A stretch of 64,000 nt of DNA from assembly GCF_024436065.1 (NCBI RefSeq), contig NZ_JANFNS010000002.1, positions 1 through 64,000 of the forward strand, given 5' to 3'. Position numbers and translations under genes: made by a program. The stretch's first letter is position 1. Every line of letters starts with the position of its first letter. The stretch comes from Saccharibacillus sp. JS10. GTDB lineage: Bacteria > Bacillota > Bacilli > Paenibacillales > Paenibacillaceae. Of the stretch, positions 45,574-54,674 are shown piece after piece. A model generated the notes under the pieces. It had not been told where the DNA came from. It was given only the letters and a program-made list of their open reading frames with translations, and ran no database searches.

Positions 45574-46506
45574 ATGAACAAGAAGAAAATGATGACATTA
45601 AGCGCTGCATTGTTGTTGACGATTGCTCTCACAGCCTGCGGACAAGGACAAAGCAATACACCGGTTCCTCAAGAAACGGATACCGAGACGGTGACGCCAC
45701 CGACAGCCGAAACGGATACGACGCCAGACGATCAAACAGAAGAGGAAGACCAAGTGATCCAAGCCATGGGGACGTACAATGGACAAGCCGATCCTCATAC
45801 GATTGAAGTCGAGGTTGACGGAATGCCGACTTCCTTCCAAATTTCAGAAGATACGGCGTCTCAGCTTCAAGATTTAAAAGAAGGCGATGCCGTCACGATC
45901 GAATATGTGCAGCAAAAAGTAGAAGGTAGCGACGTTCCTGTATTGCAAATTCAAACGATTACGCCGGGAGGCAGCTCCAGTTCTGCATCTGGAGGAGAAG
46001 GGTCGGAAGAGGGGGCGACTTCGGAGCGTCCGGCGACCGAGACTTTTGAATTGATGACTGAAGGCACGCTGGATAAGCGTACAGCAACGCTTGAGCAAGG
46101 AGACGGCTACTCGTTATATGTGTTTGATGCGTATAGCTTTGATGCAGCGGAGAACAAACTATTTTTGACGGCTTACCCGGAATACGAAGCGGATATTGAG
46201 AAATTACCTGCGGATTTCGATCTGGATGAATGGCGTGCAAAATTGACGAACGAACTGAAAGAGTATGGCGAAGTTCGAGAATATGCAGGCGATCAATTGG
46301 CAGAAGGCCCGATGTCCAGAGCCACTCTGGTGCTTCAAGTATCGGATGAAAAAGGGATGCACGAATACGCGATATGGGAGCCGGAAGGCGAGAACGGCTA
46401 TGTCTTCCGCCTACACGCACCGGAAGGTGAAGCTTCCGAAAACTTCGCAACGCCGGCTTTGACTTCGCTCACTACGATCAAAGCTGATCCAGCTGCTTCG
46501 AAATAA
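45574..46506 (+). CDS. lipoprotein of unknown function
   Basis: A 310-residue exported lipoprotein: signal peptide with LTAC lipobox (Cys about 22) and an acidic Thr/Pro/Glu-rich linker to about residue 60. Then comes a small beta domain about 62-130 (GTYNGQADPHTIEVEVDG), a Ser/Gly/Glu linker, and a second domain about 155-310 with an FELMTEGTLDKRTATLEQGDGYSLYVF opening. GGAGGTG lies 5 bases before ATG 45574. I do not recognise the family beyond its surface location. Confidence 0.8.
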   Translation: MNKKKMMTLSAALLLTIALTACGQGQSNTPVPQETDTETVTPPTAETDTTPDDQTEEEDQVIQAMGTYNGQADPHTIEVEVDGMPTSFQISEDTASQLQDLKEGDAVTIEYVQQKVEGSDVPVLQIQTITPGGSSSSASGGEGSEEGATSERPATETFELMTEGTLDKRTATLEQGDGYSLYVFDAYSFDAAENKLFLTAYPEYEADIEKLPADFDLDEWRAKLTNELKEYGEVREYAGDQLAEGPMSRATLVLQVSDEKGMHEYAIWEPEGENGYVFRLHAPEGEASENFATPALTSLTTIKADPAASK

Positions 46507-46511
46507 AATTA

Positions 46512-46552
46512 AAAAAAAGCTGTTTCCGATATTTTTTGGGGACAGCTTTTTT
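46512..46552. terminator. terminator after the lipoprotein gene
   Basis: AAAAAAGCTGT-CC pairs with GG-ACAGCTTTTTT around an AT-rich loop. A-run and T-run on both sides allow function in both directions. Confidence 0.8.
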
Positions 46553-46559
46553 AGCGGAG

Positions 46560-46703
46560 GAAGCGAGATGACTGCGAGAGAAATTCGTTTCGGTCGCTTG
46601 TTAAAATCGGGAAAAGAGATTGAATTTTTATTTGGTTCTTCCCGATTTCAAAGGCGAACACTATCGTTCCTTCACTGAATTTCTCTCTCCGTCATCTCGC
46701 TTC
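46560..46703 (+). repeat. dispersed nested-stem repeat, copy C
   Basis: This is the clearest copy. The outer stem GAAGCGAGATGAC (46560-46572) pairs perfectly with GTCATCTCGCTTC (46691-46703). Next come GAGAGAAATTC (46576-46586) and GAATTTCTCTC (46677-46687). The conserved arm TTTCGGTCGCTTGTT is at 46588-46602. The inner stem AAATCGGGAA (46604-46613) pairs with TTCCCGATTT (46639-46648), leading into the conserved arm GATTTCAAAGGCGA and TTCACTGAATTT. It lies between two convergent genes. Confidence 0.88.
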
Positions 46704-46732
46704 TAGCTACGTTTGGAATTTTAAATATGTTG

Positions 46733-46764
46733 GCTGTCCCCAAATAGTTGGGGATAGCTTTTTT
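46733..46764 (+). terminator. second terminator-like hairpin beside repeat copy C
   Basis: GCTGTCCCCAA (46733-46743) pairs with TTGGGGATAGC (46748-46758), followed by seven T on the plus strand. Its 5' arm is also complementary to GGGGACAGC of the terminator at 46512-46552, so the two flank and could enclose repeat copy C. Confidence 0.72.
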
Positions 46765-46766
46765 AT

Positions 46767-47819
46767 TTATCGCTCAGCGACCGAGTCTCGCATCACAAGT
46801 TCAGACGCCATCAAGATTTTTTCTATCGGCGCTTTGCGGTCTTGAGAACGTTCGACGAGTTTGAGTGTCGCGCGGCGACCTAGGGCTTCTTTGGGAACAT
46901 GGACGGTCGTGAGTTCCGGTGACGTGCCGCCGCCTGTTTCGAAAATATGGTCGAAGCCGACTAACGAGACGTCCTCGGGAACTTTCACGCCAAGCGGTTG
47001 CAGATTACGCAACGCAACGAGCGCTACATCGTCATTGGCGCAGACCAGAGCGGTCGGGAGTTTGCCTTGCTTGTGCTTTTTTTCTAGCCATATCCGTAAA
47101 TCCGGTTCGTAGATCGCGCCGTCTACGCCTTCTAAATGACTCATCGGATCATGGGCATTTTGCACGGGTAGATTGTGTTCTTCCATCGCCAGGCGATACC
47201 CGATCCAGCGATCGCGGAAACTGCGGGAATATAGACTGTTGCCCAAAAAGTATAGGTCGCGATGACCGTTACCGATTAAATGAGCCGTGAGTCGGGCGCT
47301 CGCATCGACATTCCCTGCAAAGACCGTATCGGCTGGAATCAGTGGGTCTTCGTGATCGATCAGTACCATCGGCAGACCGGTCTGATGAACTTCCAGCAGC
47401 ATAGCTGTCGATATCTGTCCGATCCCGATCAATCCAAGAAAACCGTCAGGATTCAAAATACGTGTGACCGCATCGGTTCGTTGTTCCGAGATAATGACGA
47501 CGCCAAGCCCCAGTTCTTCGAGCGTTTCGGTCACACCGTTTAAAATTTTGCCCCAGTACAAAGAACCCGCCGTTTGAAACCGGACATTCGGCATCAAGAC
47601 GAGCACTGATTGTCTGTTATCCTGTTCGGAATCGGCTGACTTGCGATGTTCTCCATATCGTCTAGGTTGGGTGAAGTAACCGAGCTGCGAAGCGGCTTGA
47701 ATGACTTTCTCGCGGGTGAGTTCGCTGACGCCGCTTTTGCCGGAAAGGGCTTTGGAGACGACGAATTTGGACACGCCGAGTTGGTCGGCAATATGCTGCA
47801 TCGTCACTTTTTTTACCAT
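46767..47819 (-). CDS. LacI family transcriptional regulator
   Basis: A 350-residue regulator: an N-terminal LacI helix-turn-helix (KVTMQHIADQLGVSKFVVSKALSGKSGVS, about 3-32) with hinge, then a periplasmic-binding-like effector domain (about 70-350) ending in SLVGFDHIFETGGG and TTVHVPKEALGRRA. It is close in style to the regulator at 53509. The start at 47819 (minus strand) has GGAGGAC 9 bases upstream; longer in-frame starts have none. The regulated sugar genes are not adjacent; corA is divergent. Confidence 0.9.
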   Translation of the reverse strand: MVKKVTMQHIADQLGVSKFVVSKALSGKSGVSELTREKVIQAASQLGYFTQPRRYGEHRKSADSEQDNRQSVLVLMPNVRFQTAGSLYWGKILNGVTETLEELGLGVVIISEQRTDAVTRILNPDGFLGLIGIGQISTAMLLEVHQTGLPMVLIDHEDPLIPADTVFAGNVDASARLTAHLIGNGHRDLYFLGNSLYSRSFRDRWIGYRLAMEEHNLPVQNAHDPMSHLEGVDGAIYEPDLRIWLEKKHKQGKLPTALVCANDDVALVALRNLQPLGVKVPEDVSLVGFDHIFETGGGTSPELTTVHVPKEALGRRATLKLVERSQDRKAPIEKILMASELVMRDSVAER

Positions 47820-47964
47820 GAATGCCGTCCTCCGCTTCGTTAGATAACAAAAGTATAACAAAATCGCTTTTTTGTCGTCTATAGAAGCAAGCGAAGATTG
47901 CAAGGTTGTGTTCGAAAGATTACGATAAGAAGGTGCTGGATAGAGTCAAAAGGAGGCGTCGTCC

Positions 47965-48921
47965 GTGATTCGGACTTTGGCGGTAACGCATGATCATCAA
48001 GTCGTTTTGGATATTCCGCTGACGAAGTTAGACCCGGCGGATTTTCGTTGGTTTTGGGCAGATTTTACCGCGCCGAACGCGAAAGAAACCGAGCTGCTCG
48101 ATACGTATTTTCATTTTCACCCTTTAGAGATCGAAGATTGCTTAAATGATGTGCAGCGTCCGAAGATGGACCCGCATGAAAAATATGTGTTTTTGATTAC
48201 GCACGCGCTCGAAAAAGGCGGCAAAGAAGCCGGGGAAGTCGATCTTTTTATCGGGCAAAGCTTTTTCGTGACGTTCCATTTTAAACAGATGAAAGAAGTC
48301 GACGAAGCTTGGGACCGGATTGTGTCTCGCTCTCAAGATGCCCACAAAAAAACATCGCCAGTCACTGCCGCTTATCTACTCATGGACGCATTAGTTGATG
48401 AATATTTCCCGTGCGTATTTGGGATTGAAGACGAGCTTGCGGATCTGGAGGAAAAAGGACGCAGCGAATCGGTCGAAAAGTTACTTGCGCAAGTGTTTGA
48501 TTTGAGATCGCGTCTGCTTCGATTACATCATACGGTGGTGCCGATGCGCGATCTGCTATACCGGATCATCAACTCTCATCATGTGGACGATGCCAACGAA
48601 TACCGGGTCTATTTTACCGATGTATACGATCATTTGTTGAAGTTGTCGGAGATGCTTGAATCCAATCGTGAAATGACCGCCGACCTGCGTGATAGTTATA
48701 TTTCGCTGAACTCCAATCGCATGAACGGAATCATGAAGACGCTGACCGTCATTACGACCGTCTTTATGCCGCTCACGCTGATCGCAGGGATCTACGGAAT
48801 GAATTTCGAGAATATGCCGGAACTTCACTGGAAATACGGTTACTTCATTATATTGGGGTTGATGGTGTTTTTGGGCGGGGCAATGATCGGATGGTTTTGG
48901 CGCAGAGGTTGGTTTAAATAA
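47965..48921 (+). CDS. corA: CorA family magnesium/cobalt transporter
   Basis: A 318-residue divalent cation channel of the CorA family. A large cytosolic N-terminal domain is followed by two membrane helices at the C-terminus (about 255-280 and 290-312) joined by the periplasmic selectivity loop YGMNFENMPEL with the GMN motif. The GTG start has AAAGGAGGCG 7-8 bases upstream. It is divergent from the LacI gene; no Mg2+ riboswitch fits in the short leader. Confidence 0.95.
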   Translation: MIRTLAVTHDHQVVLDIPLTKLDPADFRWFWADFTAPNAKETELLDTYFHFHPLEIEDCLNDVQRPKMDPHEKYVFLITHALEKGGKEAGEVDLFIGQSFFVTFHFKQMKEVDEAWDRIVSRSQDAHKKTSPVTAAYLLMDALVDEYFPCVFGIEDELADLEEKGRSESVEKLLAQVFDLRSRLLRLHHTVVPMRDLLYRIINSHHVDDANEYRVYFTDVYDHLLKLSEMLESNREMTADLRDSYISLNSNRMNGIMKTLTVITTVFMPLTLIAGIYGMNFENMPELHWKYGYFIILGLMVFLGGAMIGWFWRRGWFK

Positions 48922-48993
48922 AAAGGAAGCAGTTGTACACGACTGAACGACACTGTAATTCGTTGGGTCTGCATCGCGTGAAACCGTTAACGC

Positions 48994-49022
48994 TTGAAAA
49001 ACGTAACTTGTATCGCTACAAT
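48994..49022 (+). promoter_or_regulatory. promoter upstream of yerC
   Basis: TTGAAA (48994-48999), 17 bases, TACAAT (49017-49022). It is near-consensus sigma-A, 132 bases before the GTG of yerC, leaving a leader without a recognised element. Confidence 0.7.
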
Positions 49023-49154
49023 GAGAAAGAAGTGAAAATAAACGCGTACCCGGGCAGATCTGATGATTCTCGTAACGTTATGGAGAAACACAAATCCCCG
49101 TTCGTCCGTCGCTTAGAGTCTATAGACCAGTAAATACTAGGGGATGATCTTTCC

Positions 49155-49445
49155 GTGCAATTGAAAAAATTAAATGATAAAAGTGTCGATCAACTATTCG
49201 AAGCGATCTTGACGCTGAAAAACTTGGAAGAGTGCTATGTCTTTTTCGACGATCTATGCACCGTTAACGAAATACAGTCGTTATCGCAACGTCTGGAAGT
49301 GGCGCGTATGCTGGGCAAAGGCAGCACGTACAACCAGATCGAAGCGGAAACCGGCGCAAGTACGGCGACCATCTCACGCGTCAAACGTTGCCTGAACTAC
49401 GGCAACGACGGCTACAAAATGACGCTTGAACGTCTGGGACGTTAA
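49155..49445 (+). CDS. yerC: YerC/YecD family TrpR-related protein
   Basis: A 96-residue protein of the TrpR superfamily. A helix-turn-helix is formed by TYNQIEAETGASTATISRVKRCLNYG near the C-terminus, after the NEIQSLSQRLEVARML helices. In B. subtilis yerC lies between the purine operon region and pcrB; its exact role is not established. The GTG at 49155 is preceded by a weak AGGGGATGA. The chelatase gene starts 5 bases after its stop. Confidence 0.92.
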   Translation: MQLKKLNDKSVDQLFEAILTLKNLEECYVFFDDLCTVNEIQSLSQRLEVARMLGKGSTYNQIEAETGASTATISRVKRCLNYGNDGYKMTLERLGR

Positions 49446-49450
49446 GCGCC

Positions 49451-50236
49451 ATGAACAAAGCAGGCGCGCTGATTATTAGCCACGGTTCGCCGCAGCCGGA
49501 ATGGGTGCAGGCGGTTGAGGAAGCAGCCGGCGAAGTTCGAATGAAGGAACATATGCCGGTTGCGGTATCGTTTCTCGGAAATGTAGAACATGCGTCGATC
49601 CAGCATGGAATCGATGCACTGGAATCCGAAGGCGTGACGGATATTCTTGCCGTGATGCTGTTCGTGTCGGAAGGCAGTACGCATATCGACGAAATTCAGT
49701 ATGCGCTAGGCTTCAAAGACGCTCCAGACAAAGAAACGGATTTAGAGCCTTTTGCGATCTCGGCTCGTATGCACGTCGGGCGTCCAATGGGCGACGATTC
49801 TGACGTAGCGAGAATGGTCTGGGACAAAATCGAGCCTGCTTCGGTTGATCCCGAACGTGAAGTGATTTTACTTGTCGGTCACGGCAGTATTCACGACGGT
49901 TTCCGTCAACGCTGGGAAGCAGGAGCCGAGGCTCTTGTGAAACGGGTTGGCGAAACTAGCGGCTTGGTCTGCGATTATGCGCTGCTGAATCCGGACAATG
50001 TGCGAAGCAAAGCGCAGGAATGGATCGAAAAAGGTCGCCGCGTATTGATTGCGCCTCTTTTCCTGAGTACCGGGTACTTTTTGCAAACGGTGATTCCTCG
50101 GAAATTGGAAGGGCTAACGTATGGGTATACAGGCGAAGCGTTGCTGCCTCACCCCCTGCTGCCGGTCTGGATCGAACGTCAGGTCGAAGATCTGTTGTCA
50201 CAGGCACGTGCAGAGCAAGAATCGAAAAAAGGATAA
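49451..50236 (+). CDS. CbiX/SirB-type chelatase
   Basis: A 261-residue protein with two CbiX-like halves. The metal-binding His is in LIISHGSPQ at the N-terminus, with a second HGS in LVGHGSIHDG near residue 143. CbiX/SirB proteins insert iron or cobalt into sirohydrochlorin for siroheme or cobalamin. No other tetrapyrrole genes are near, so the metal cannot be assigned. It probably shares a transcript with yerC. Confidence 0.85.
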   Translation: MNKAGALIISHGSPQPEWVQAVEEAAGEVRMKEHMPVAVSFLGNVEHASIQHGIDALESEGVTDILAVMLFVSEGSTHIDEIQYALGFKDAPDKETDLEPFAISARMHVGRPMGDDSDVARMVWDKIEPASVDPEREVILLVGHGSIHDGFRQRWEAGAEALVKRVGETSGLVCDYALLNPDNVRSKAQEWIEKGRRVLIAPLFLSTGYFLQTVIPRKLEGLTYGYTGEALLPHPLLPVWIERQVEDLLSQARAEQESKKG

Positions 50237-50247
50237 CCGCCTATGCA

Positions 50248-50283
50248 GAAGCGAAGATCCCATCCGTGGGTCTTCGCTTCAAA
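50248..50283. repeat. strong inverted repeat between the chelatase gene and dagK
   Basis: GAAGCGAAGATCCCA and TGGGTCTTCGCTTC-type bases form a long stem with a 4-base loop (TCCG). No T-run follows (CAAAGTG), so termination would be weak; dagK starts 47 bases later. Confidence 0.7.
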
Positions 50284-50329
50284 GTGTATGAGCGGCAAGA
50301 ACTTATAAAGAACAGGTGGAGTTTGATCG

Positions 50330-51211
50330 ATGAGAAGAGCGAGGTTGATCTATAATCCGACGTCCGGACGCGAAGAGATGCGGCGAAGACTGCCGGATAT
50401 TTTGCAGCGCCTTGATCAAGGCGGAATCGAGACAACGGTGCATGCGACGACCGGCGAAGGCGACGCGACACTCGCGGCGATTGACGCGGCGCAGCGCGGT
50501 TATGATATTGTGATCGCGGCAGGCGGCGACGGGACGATCTACGAAGTAGTGAACGGGCTAGCGGATCAGGAACATCGCCCGGAACTCGGCATTTTCCCGG
50601 TCGGTACAACGAACGATCTGTCGCGAGCGCTAGGGATTTCCCGTCAATGGGAAGACTACTGCGATCTTGTACTGCGCGGCGAGTCGCGTCCAATCGATCT
50701 AGGACGCGCCAACGATCGCTACTTTATTAATATCGCAGGCGGCGGCTCGTTGACCGAGCTGACGTACGAAGTGCCAAGTCGTCTCAAAACGATGATCGGG
50801 CAGCTTGCGTATTATTTCAAAGGGATCGAAAAGATGGTCAATCTGACGCCGATGCAGCTTAAGATCGACGCGGAAGGTCAAGAACCGATCGAAGGCGAGT
50901 TTATGATCTTCCTGATCGGGAATACCAATTCGGTCGGCGGGTTCGAGCGTCTGATGCCGGATGCCAAGATCGACGATGGCTTGCTGGATGTCATTGCGCT
51001 CAAAAAGTGCAATCTTGCCGAACTGATCCGCGTCGTCTCGATGGCGCAGCGCGGCGATCATTTCAATGATCCGAAAGTGATGTATTTCCGTACGAAGCGG
51101 CTTGAAGTGACTTCACCGAATAATGTTCTGTTGAATTTGGACGGTGAGCTTGGCGGTCGTCTGCCGGGCGTATTCGAAGTGCTGCCGCAGCATTTGCGGG
51201 TATTTACTTAA
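50330..51211 (+). CDS. dagK: diacylglycerol kinase
   Basis: A 293-residue soluble lipid kinase of the DgkB/YegS type. Diagnostic parts are ARLIYNPTSGRE, AAGGDGTIYEVVNGL (nucleotide loop) and GIFPVGTTNDLSRAL. It phosphorylates diacylglycerol for recycling into membrane lipids and lipoteichoic acid metabolism. In B. subtilis dagK precedes the rlmCD (yefA) gene, the same neighbour as here. Confidence 0.95.
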   Translation: MRRARLIYNPTSGREEMRRRLPDILQRLDQGGIETTVHATTGEGDATLAAIDAAQRGYDIVIAAGGDGTIYEVVNGLADQEHRPELGIFPVGTTNDLSRALGISRQWEDYCDLVLRGESRPIDLGRANDRYFINIAGGGSLTELTYEVPSRLKTMIGQLAYYFKGIEKMVNLTPMQLKIDAEGQEPIEGEFMIFLIGNTNSVGGFERLMPDAKIDDGLLDVIALKKCNLAELIRVVSMAQRGDHFNDPKVMYFRTKRLEVTSPNNVLLNLDGELGGRLPGVFEVLPQHLRVFT

Positions 51212-51459
51212 AAGATAGATGTTGCGTGGTTTTTCGGTAGAAAGCGCTCAGGAAATAGATGCTACCGCCGGAAAAAACGTGTTACAATACGGAAGGATGG
51301 ATCGTGTAGATCGGCTTCGATAAGCCGAGAAGTCGCGAACCTCCTTCTTTTTTGCGTGCTTGGAAAAAGATAAGGTTGTAAACCGGGCAACATTTGGATG
51401 AACATAGGTGATCGATAGAAGGGCATAGATGATTATAAGTGAAAGAAGTGAGTATAGAT

Positions 51460-53271
51460 ATGGCAGACAATCGAGGGTACGGGGGTAAGCGCAAGTCGTC
51501 TTCGGGCGCTTCTTCGAATAGAGGACGCGGAGGATCGCGCGGACGAGGAACTTCGTCTTCAAGACCGCAAGCCGCTGAGATTACGGGGCTTCCCGTTGCG
51601 AAAAACGATGAAGTGACGTTGGATATTATCGGGATGAATCACGACGGCGAAGGCGTGGGTCGAGCGGACGGGTATACGTTGTTCGTGCCGGGCGCATTAC
51701 CGGGTGAGCAGATTTCGGCTAAAGTGTTAAAAACCAAAAAGCAGTACGGGTATGCGAAGCTTCAGACGTTGATCCAATCCAGCTCTTCGCGTGTCGAAGC
51801 GCCGTGCGAAATCTACGACCGCTGCGGCGGTTGCCAGATTCAGCATATGGATTATGCCGCGCAGCTAGAGTGGAAGCGGCAGCAGGTTGTAGATAGCTTG
51901 CAGCGGATCGGGAAGCTGAATGTACAAGCAGTTGGTGCGGGTTCCGGGTCTGCCGCAAATGGGGCTTTGGGAACTCAAGCATCTTCGGCTACTGCGGAAG
52001 CCGGAGCCCATGCAGCGGGACCGGGCGAAGCGGAACATGCGCGTAGCGAAAGCATGGAATACGCGGATACGACCGCGACAGGCGGAACGCCGGAAGAAGC
52101 GGCAGTGGCGTTCGGCGGCGGCGAAGGCGATGAGAATGCCGGAGCAGTATCCGGTGCAGCGGGATTTGAACGCGGCGAAGAAGCGCAAAAGCCCGCTGCG
52201 GCGCAAGATGCGCAGCCGCCAGCAAGCGGCGCAGCAGCGGAAGGCATTGTCGTGCCGGCGACGCTGGGCATGAGCGAGCCGTGGCGTTATCGGAACAAAG
52301 CGCAAGTTCCGATGGGTCAAGAAAATAGCCGCTTGATCGGCGGGTTCTACGCGCGCGGCAGTCACCGCATCGTCGATATGGAGACGTGCATCATTCAGCA
52401 TGCCGACAATGACGAGATGGTCGAGGCGGTGAAGGCAATCGGTCGCGAGCTGGGCATCAGCGCGTACGACGAAGAAAGCGGCAGCGGATTGCTGCGGCAT
52501 GTCGTGGTGAAAGTGGCTTTCGCGACCGGAGAAAAAATGGTCGTGCTGGTGACGAACGGCGATCAATTGCCGCACGCGGACAAATGGATCGAAGAAATTC
52601 AGCGCCGCGTTCCGGGCGTGAAAAGCATCTGTCAGAACGTGAACACGCGTCAGACGAATGTGATCTTCGGCGACGTCACGCGCGTGCTATGGGGCGACGA
52701 AGTCATTCACGACTATATCGGAGACGTGAAATTCGCGATCTCCGCGCGTTCGTTCTATCAGGTGAACCCGGTGCAGACGGAAGTCTTGTATGGCAAAACG
52801 TTGGAGTATGCCGGGCTGACCGGCAATGAAACGGTGATCGATGCGTACTGCGGCATCGGCACGATCTCGCTGTTCCTCGCGCAAAAAGCGAAGCGCGTAT
52901 ACGGCGTCGAGATCGTCAAAGAAGCGATCGAAGACGCGCGCAAAAATGCGAAGCTGAACGGTATTGAGAACGCCGAATTCGAAGTCGGCGCTTCCGAAGA
53001 CGTGATCCCGCGTTGGAAAGAGCAAGGCATCACGCCAGACGTGATCGTCGTCGATCCGCCGCGCAAAGGCTGCGATCCGAGACTTTTGGAAACGATTCTG
53101 GAGATGAAACCGGAGCGTGTCGTGTATGTGTCGTGTAATCCTGCGACATTGGCGCGGGATTTGCGGGTGTTGGAAGATGGCGGGTTTAAAACGGTGAAAG
53201 TGCAGCCGGTCGATATGTTCCCGCAGACGGTGCATGTGGAGGCTGTGGCGTTGCTTGAGCGGCAAGATTAA
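51460..53271 (+). CDS. rlmCD: 23S rRNA (uracil-5-)-methyltransferase RlmCD type, with low-complexity insertion
   Basis: A 603-residue RumA-family enzyme. Residues 1-40 are Arg/Gly/Ser-rich (RGRGGSRGRG). A TRAM domain follows (about 47-107), then Fe-S cysteines C116, C122, C125 and C310. A C-terminal SAM methyltransferase domain has DAYCGIGTISLFLA, DPPRKGCDPR and the catalytic Cys in YVSCNPATLARD. Between IGKLNVQ and VVPATLGMSEPWRYRN lies an Ala/Gly/Glu-rich insertion (residues about 157-262) that the family normally lacks; reading frame is kept. ATG 51460 is chosen, though its ribosome binding site is weak and a GTG at 51439 is possible. Confidence 0.92.
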   Translation: MADNRGYGGKRKSSSGASSNRGRGGSRGRGTSSSRPQAAEITGLPVAKNDEVTLDIIGMNHDGEGVGRADGYTLFVPGALPGEQISAKVLKTKKQYGYAKLQTLIQSSSSRVEAPCEIYDRCGGCQIQHMDYAAQLEWKRQQVVDSLQRIGKLNVQAVGAGSGSAANGALGTQASSATAEAGAHAAGPGEAEHARSESMEYADTTATGGTPEEAAVAFGGGEGDENAGAVSGAAGFERGEEAQKPAAAQDAQPPASGAAAEGIVVPATLGMSEPWRYRNKAQVPMGQENSRLIGGFYARGSHRIVDMETCIIQHADNDEMVEAVKAIGRELGISAYDEESGSGLLRHVVVKVAFATGEKMVVLVTNGDQLPHADKWIEEIQRRVPGVKSICQNVNTRQTNVIFGDVTRVLWGDEVIHDYIGDVKFAISARSFYQVNPVQTEVLYGKTLEYAGLTGNETVIDAYCGIGTISLFLAQKAKRVYGVEIVKEAIEDARKNAKLNGIENAEFEVGASEDVIPRWKEQGITPDVIVVDPPRKGCDPRLLETILEMKPERVVYVSCNPATLARDLRVLEDGGFKTVKVQPVDMFPQTVHVEAVALLERQD

Positions 53272-53293
53272 TGACAAATAGATCAATGAGTTT

Positions 53294-53323
53294 GAGACGG
53301 AGGTTACTTCCGTCTCTTTTTTA
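53294..53323 (+). terminator. terminator after the RlmCD-type gene
   Basis: GAGACGGA pairs with TCCGTCTC around a 7-base loop, followed by six T. Confidence 0.9.
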
Positions 53324-53508
53324 TTTCATGATCTTCTCTAACTGCATGATATTCGTTGAATTTTTACATATCATTTAAAAACTCATTTATTCATTATCTT
53401 TTCAAAAATAAACTTTTTAATTATAATCCCGACTTTCCGCCGAAAACGTTGAGAAAAACCAAGTTAAGGTTTATGCTTGAGAAAAATACACTGTAAGGAG
53501 AAGAAGAC

Positions 53509-54564
53509 TTGAAAAAGATTACCTTGCAAATGATTGCTGAGCACGTAGGTGTATCGAAAGCCCTCGTTTCCAAGGCACTTGCCAATGATCCTGCCGTGAA
53601 CAATAATACGCGCGAAGCGATTTGGAAAACGGCGCAAGATATGGGATATCGATTTGATAAATTACGCAAATCTTCTTTATATGCGAAGACAGGCAATATC
53701 GCGGTGCTGATGCCGGAAGCTTATTTGGAAGATATCGAATATTGGGGCAAGATTATTCGGGGAATCGATAAAGAGTTGTCGACTCACGATTTTAGTATGC
53801 TGCTATCCAGCGTCAATGTATCGGTCGAGAATAAGGGCGAGCTCCCTTCTAGTATCACCGAAGCCAAAGTGGACGGAGCGCTGTTGTTAGGGCATATTCC
53901 GGAATCGTACATGATCGTGCTTGAGAAAAAAGGGCTGCCTTTCGTACTCGTAGACTCCAATATCCAGAACGTCGAACACGATCATATTTTGGCAAACAAT
54001 TATTTAGGTGCGTACAGCGCAGTTCAGCAGTTGATCGAACAAGGGCATCAAAATCTTGCTTTTGTCGGCGATGTCGAGACGGCGTGGAGTTTCAGAGAAC
54101 GGGAAAGAGGCTTTGCCGAAGCGATCAAAGATCATGACGATGCTTATAACATCCAGATCACGTACGTGCGCGGCGTCGGCGTGAGTGGCAAAGGCAACTA
54201 TATCACTTCGGAGTTTGAAGAAAAACTGCGTGCATCTATATCGGAAAAGAAAGTAACGGCGTTCTTTTGCGCGAATGATATGTTGGCAATCGAATCTTTG
54301 CGGTTTTTGACCGAATGGGGTTTCCGTTGCCCGGACGACTTCTCGATTGTTGGCTTCGATAACTTATCTTTATCTGAATACATGATCCCTAAACTGTCTA
54401 CGGTAGAAGTGCCGAAAGAAGATATGGGTTCGAGAGCCGTTCGTTCGGTGCTGGAGCGGATCAAAAATCCGGAATCCGTGACCGAGCAAGTCTTGCTAGC
54501 TACCCGGTTTATTGAACGTTCTTCCGTGAAAAAGATTGAGCCGATTGGCGCTATATCCGAGTGA
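53509..54564 (+). CDS. LacI family regulator of the mannooligosaccharide locus
   Basis: A 351-residue LacI-type regulator: HTH in TLQMIAEHVGVSKALVSKALANDPAV (about 4-30), hinge, then a sugar-binding effector domain with GALLLGHIPESY, FCANDMLAIESLRFL and FSIVGFDNLSLSEY. The TTG start has TAAGGAGA 7 bases upstream. It lies just before the epimerase and phosphorylase genes and is the best candidate to bind the shared operators at 54709 and 58554; this is an inference. Confidence 0.9.
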   Translation: MKKITLQMIAEHVGVSKALVSKALANDPAVNNNTREAIWKTAQDMGYRFDKLRKSSLYAKTGNIAVLMPEAYLEDIEYWGKIIRGIDKELSTHDFSMLLSSVNVSVENKGELPSSITEAKVDGALLLGHIPESYMIVLEKKGLPFVLVDSNIQNVEHDHILANNYLGAYSAVQQLIEQGHQNLAFVGDVETAWSFRERERGFAEAIKDHDDAYNIQITYVRGVGVSGKGNYITSEFEEKLRASISEKKVTAFFCANDMLAIESLRFLTEWGFRCPDDFSIVGFDNLSLSEYMIPKLSTVEVPKEDMGSRAVRSVLERIKNPESVTEQVLLATRFIERSSVKKIEPIGAISE

Positions 54565-54610
54565 AAAAGACCTTCTTGAGTTGAACGTTTAACTTGAGAA
54601 GGTCTTTTTT
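54564..54610 (+). terminator. terminator after the LacI regulator gene
   Basis: AAAAGACCTTCT and AGAAGGTCTTTT pair, extended by AGTT/AACT around the loop, followed by six T. It separates the regulator transcript from the catabolic genes. Confidence 0.88.
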
Positions 54611-54674
54611 GTATACAAAATTAATTTTAAGTTTAAAAATTTAATTAAATTAATTAAAAAGTTTATAAAAACAA

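Noticed and set aside
47904-47964. Magnesium riboswitch before corA
   Set aside because: The leader between the divergent LacI gene and corA is far too short, and no M-box features are visible.
48933-49133. Plus-strand frame of 66 codons between corA and yerC
   Set aside because: A near-consensus promoter (48994-49022) lies inside it, the TTG start has only a weak site, and the peptide resembles no family.
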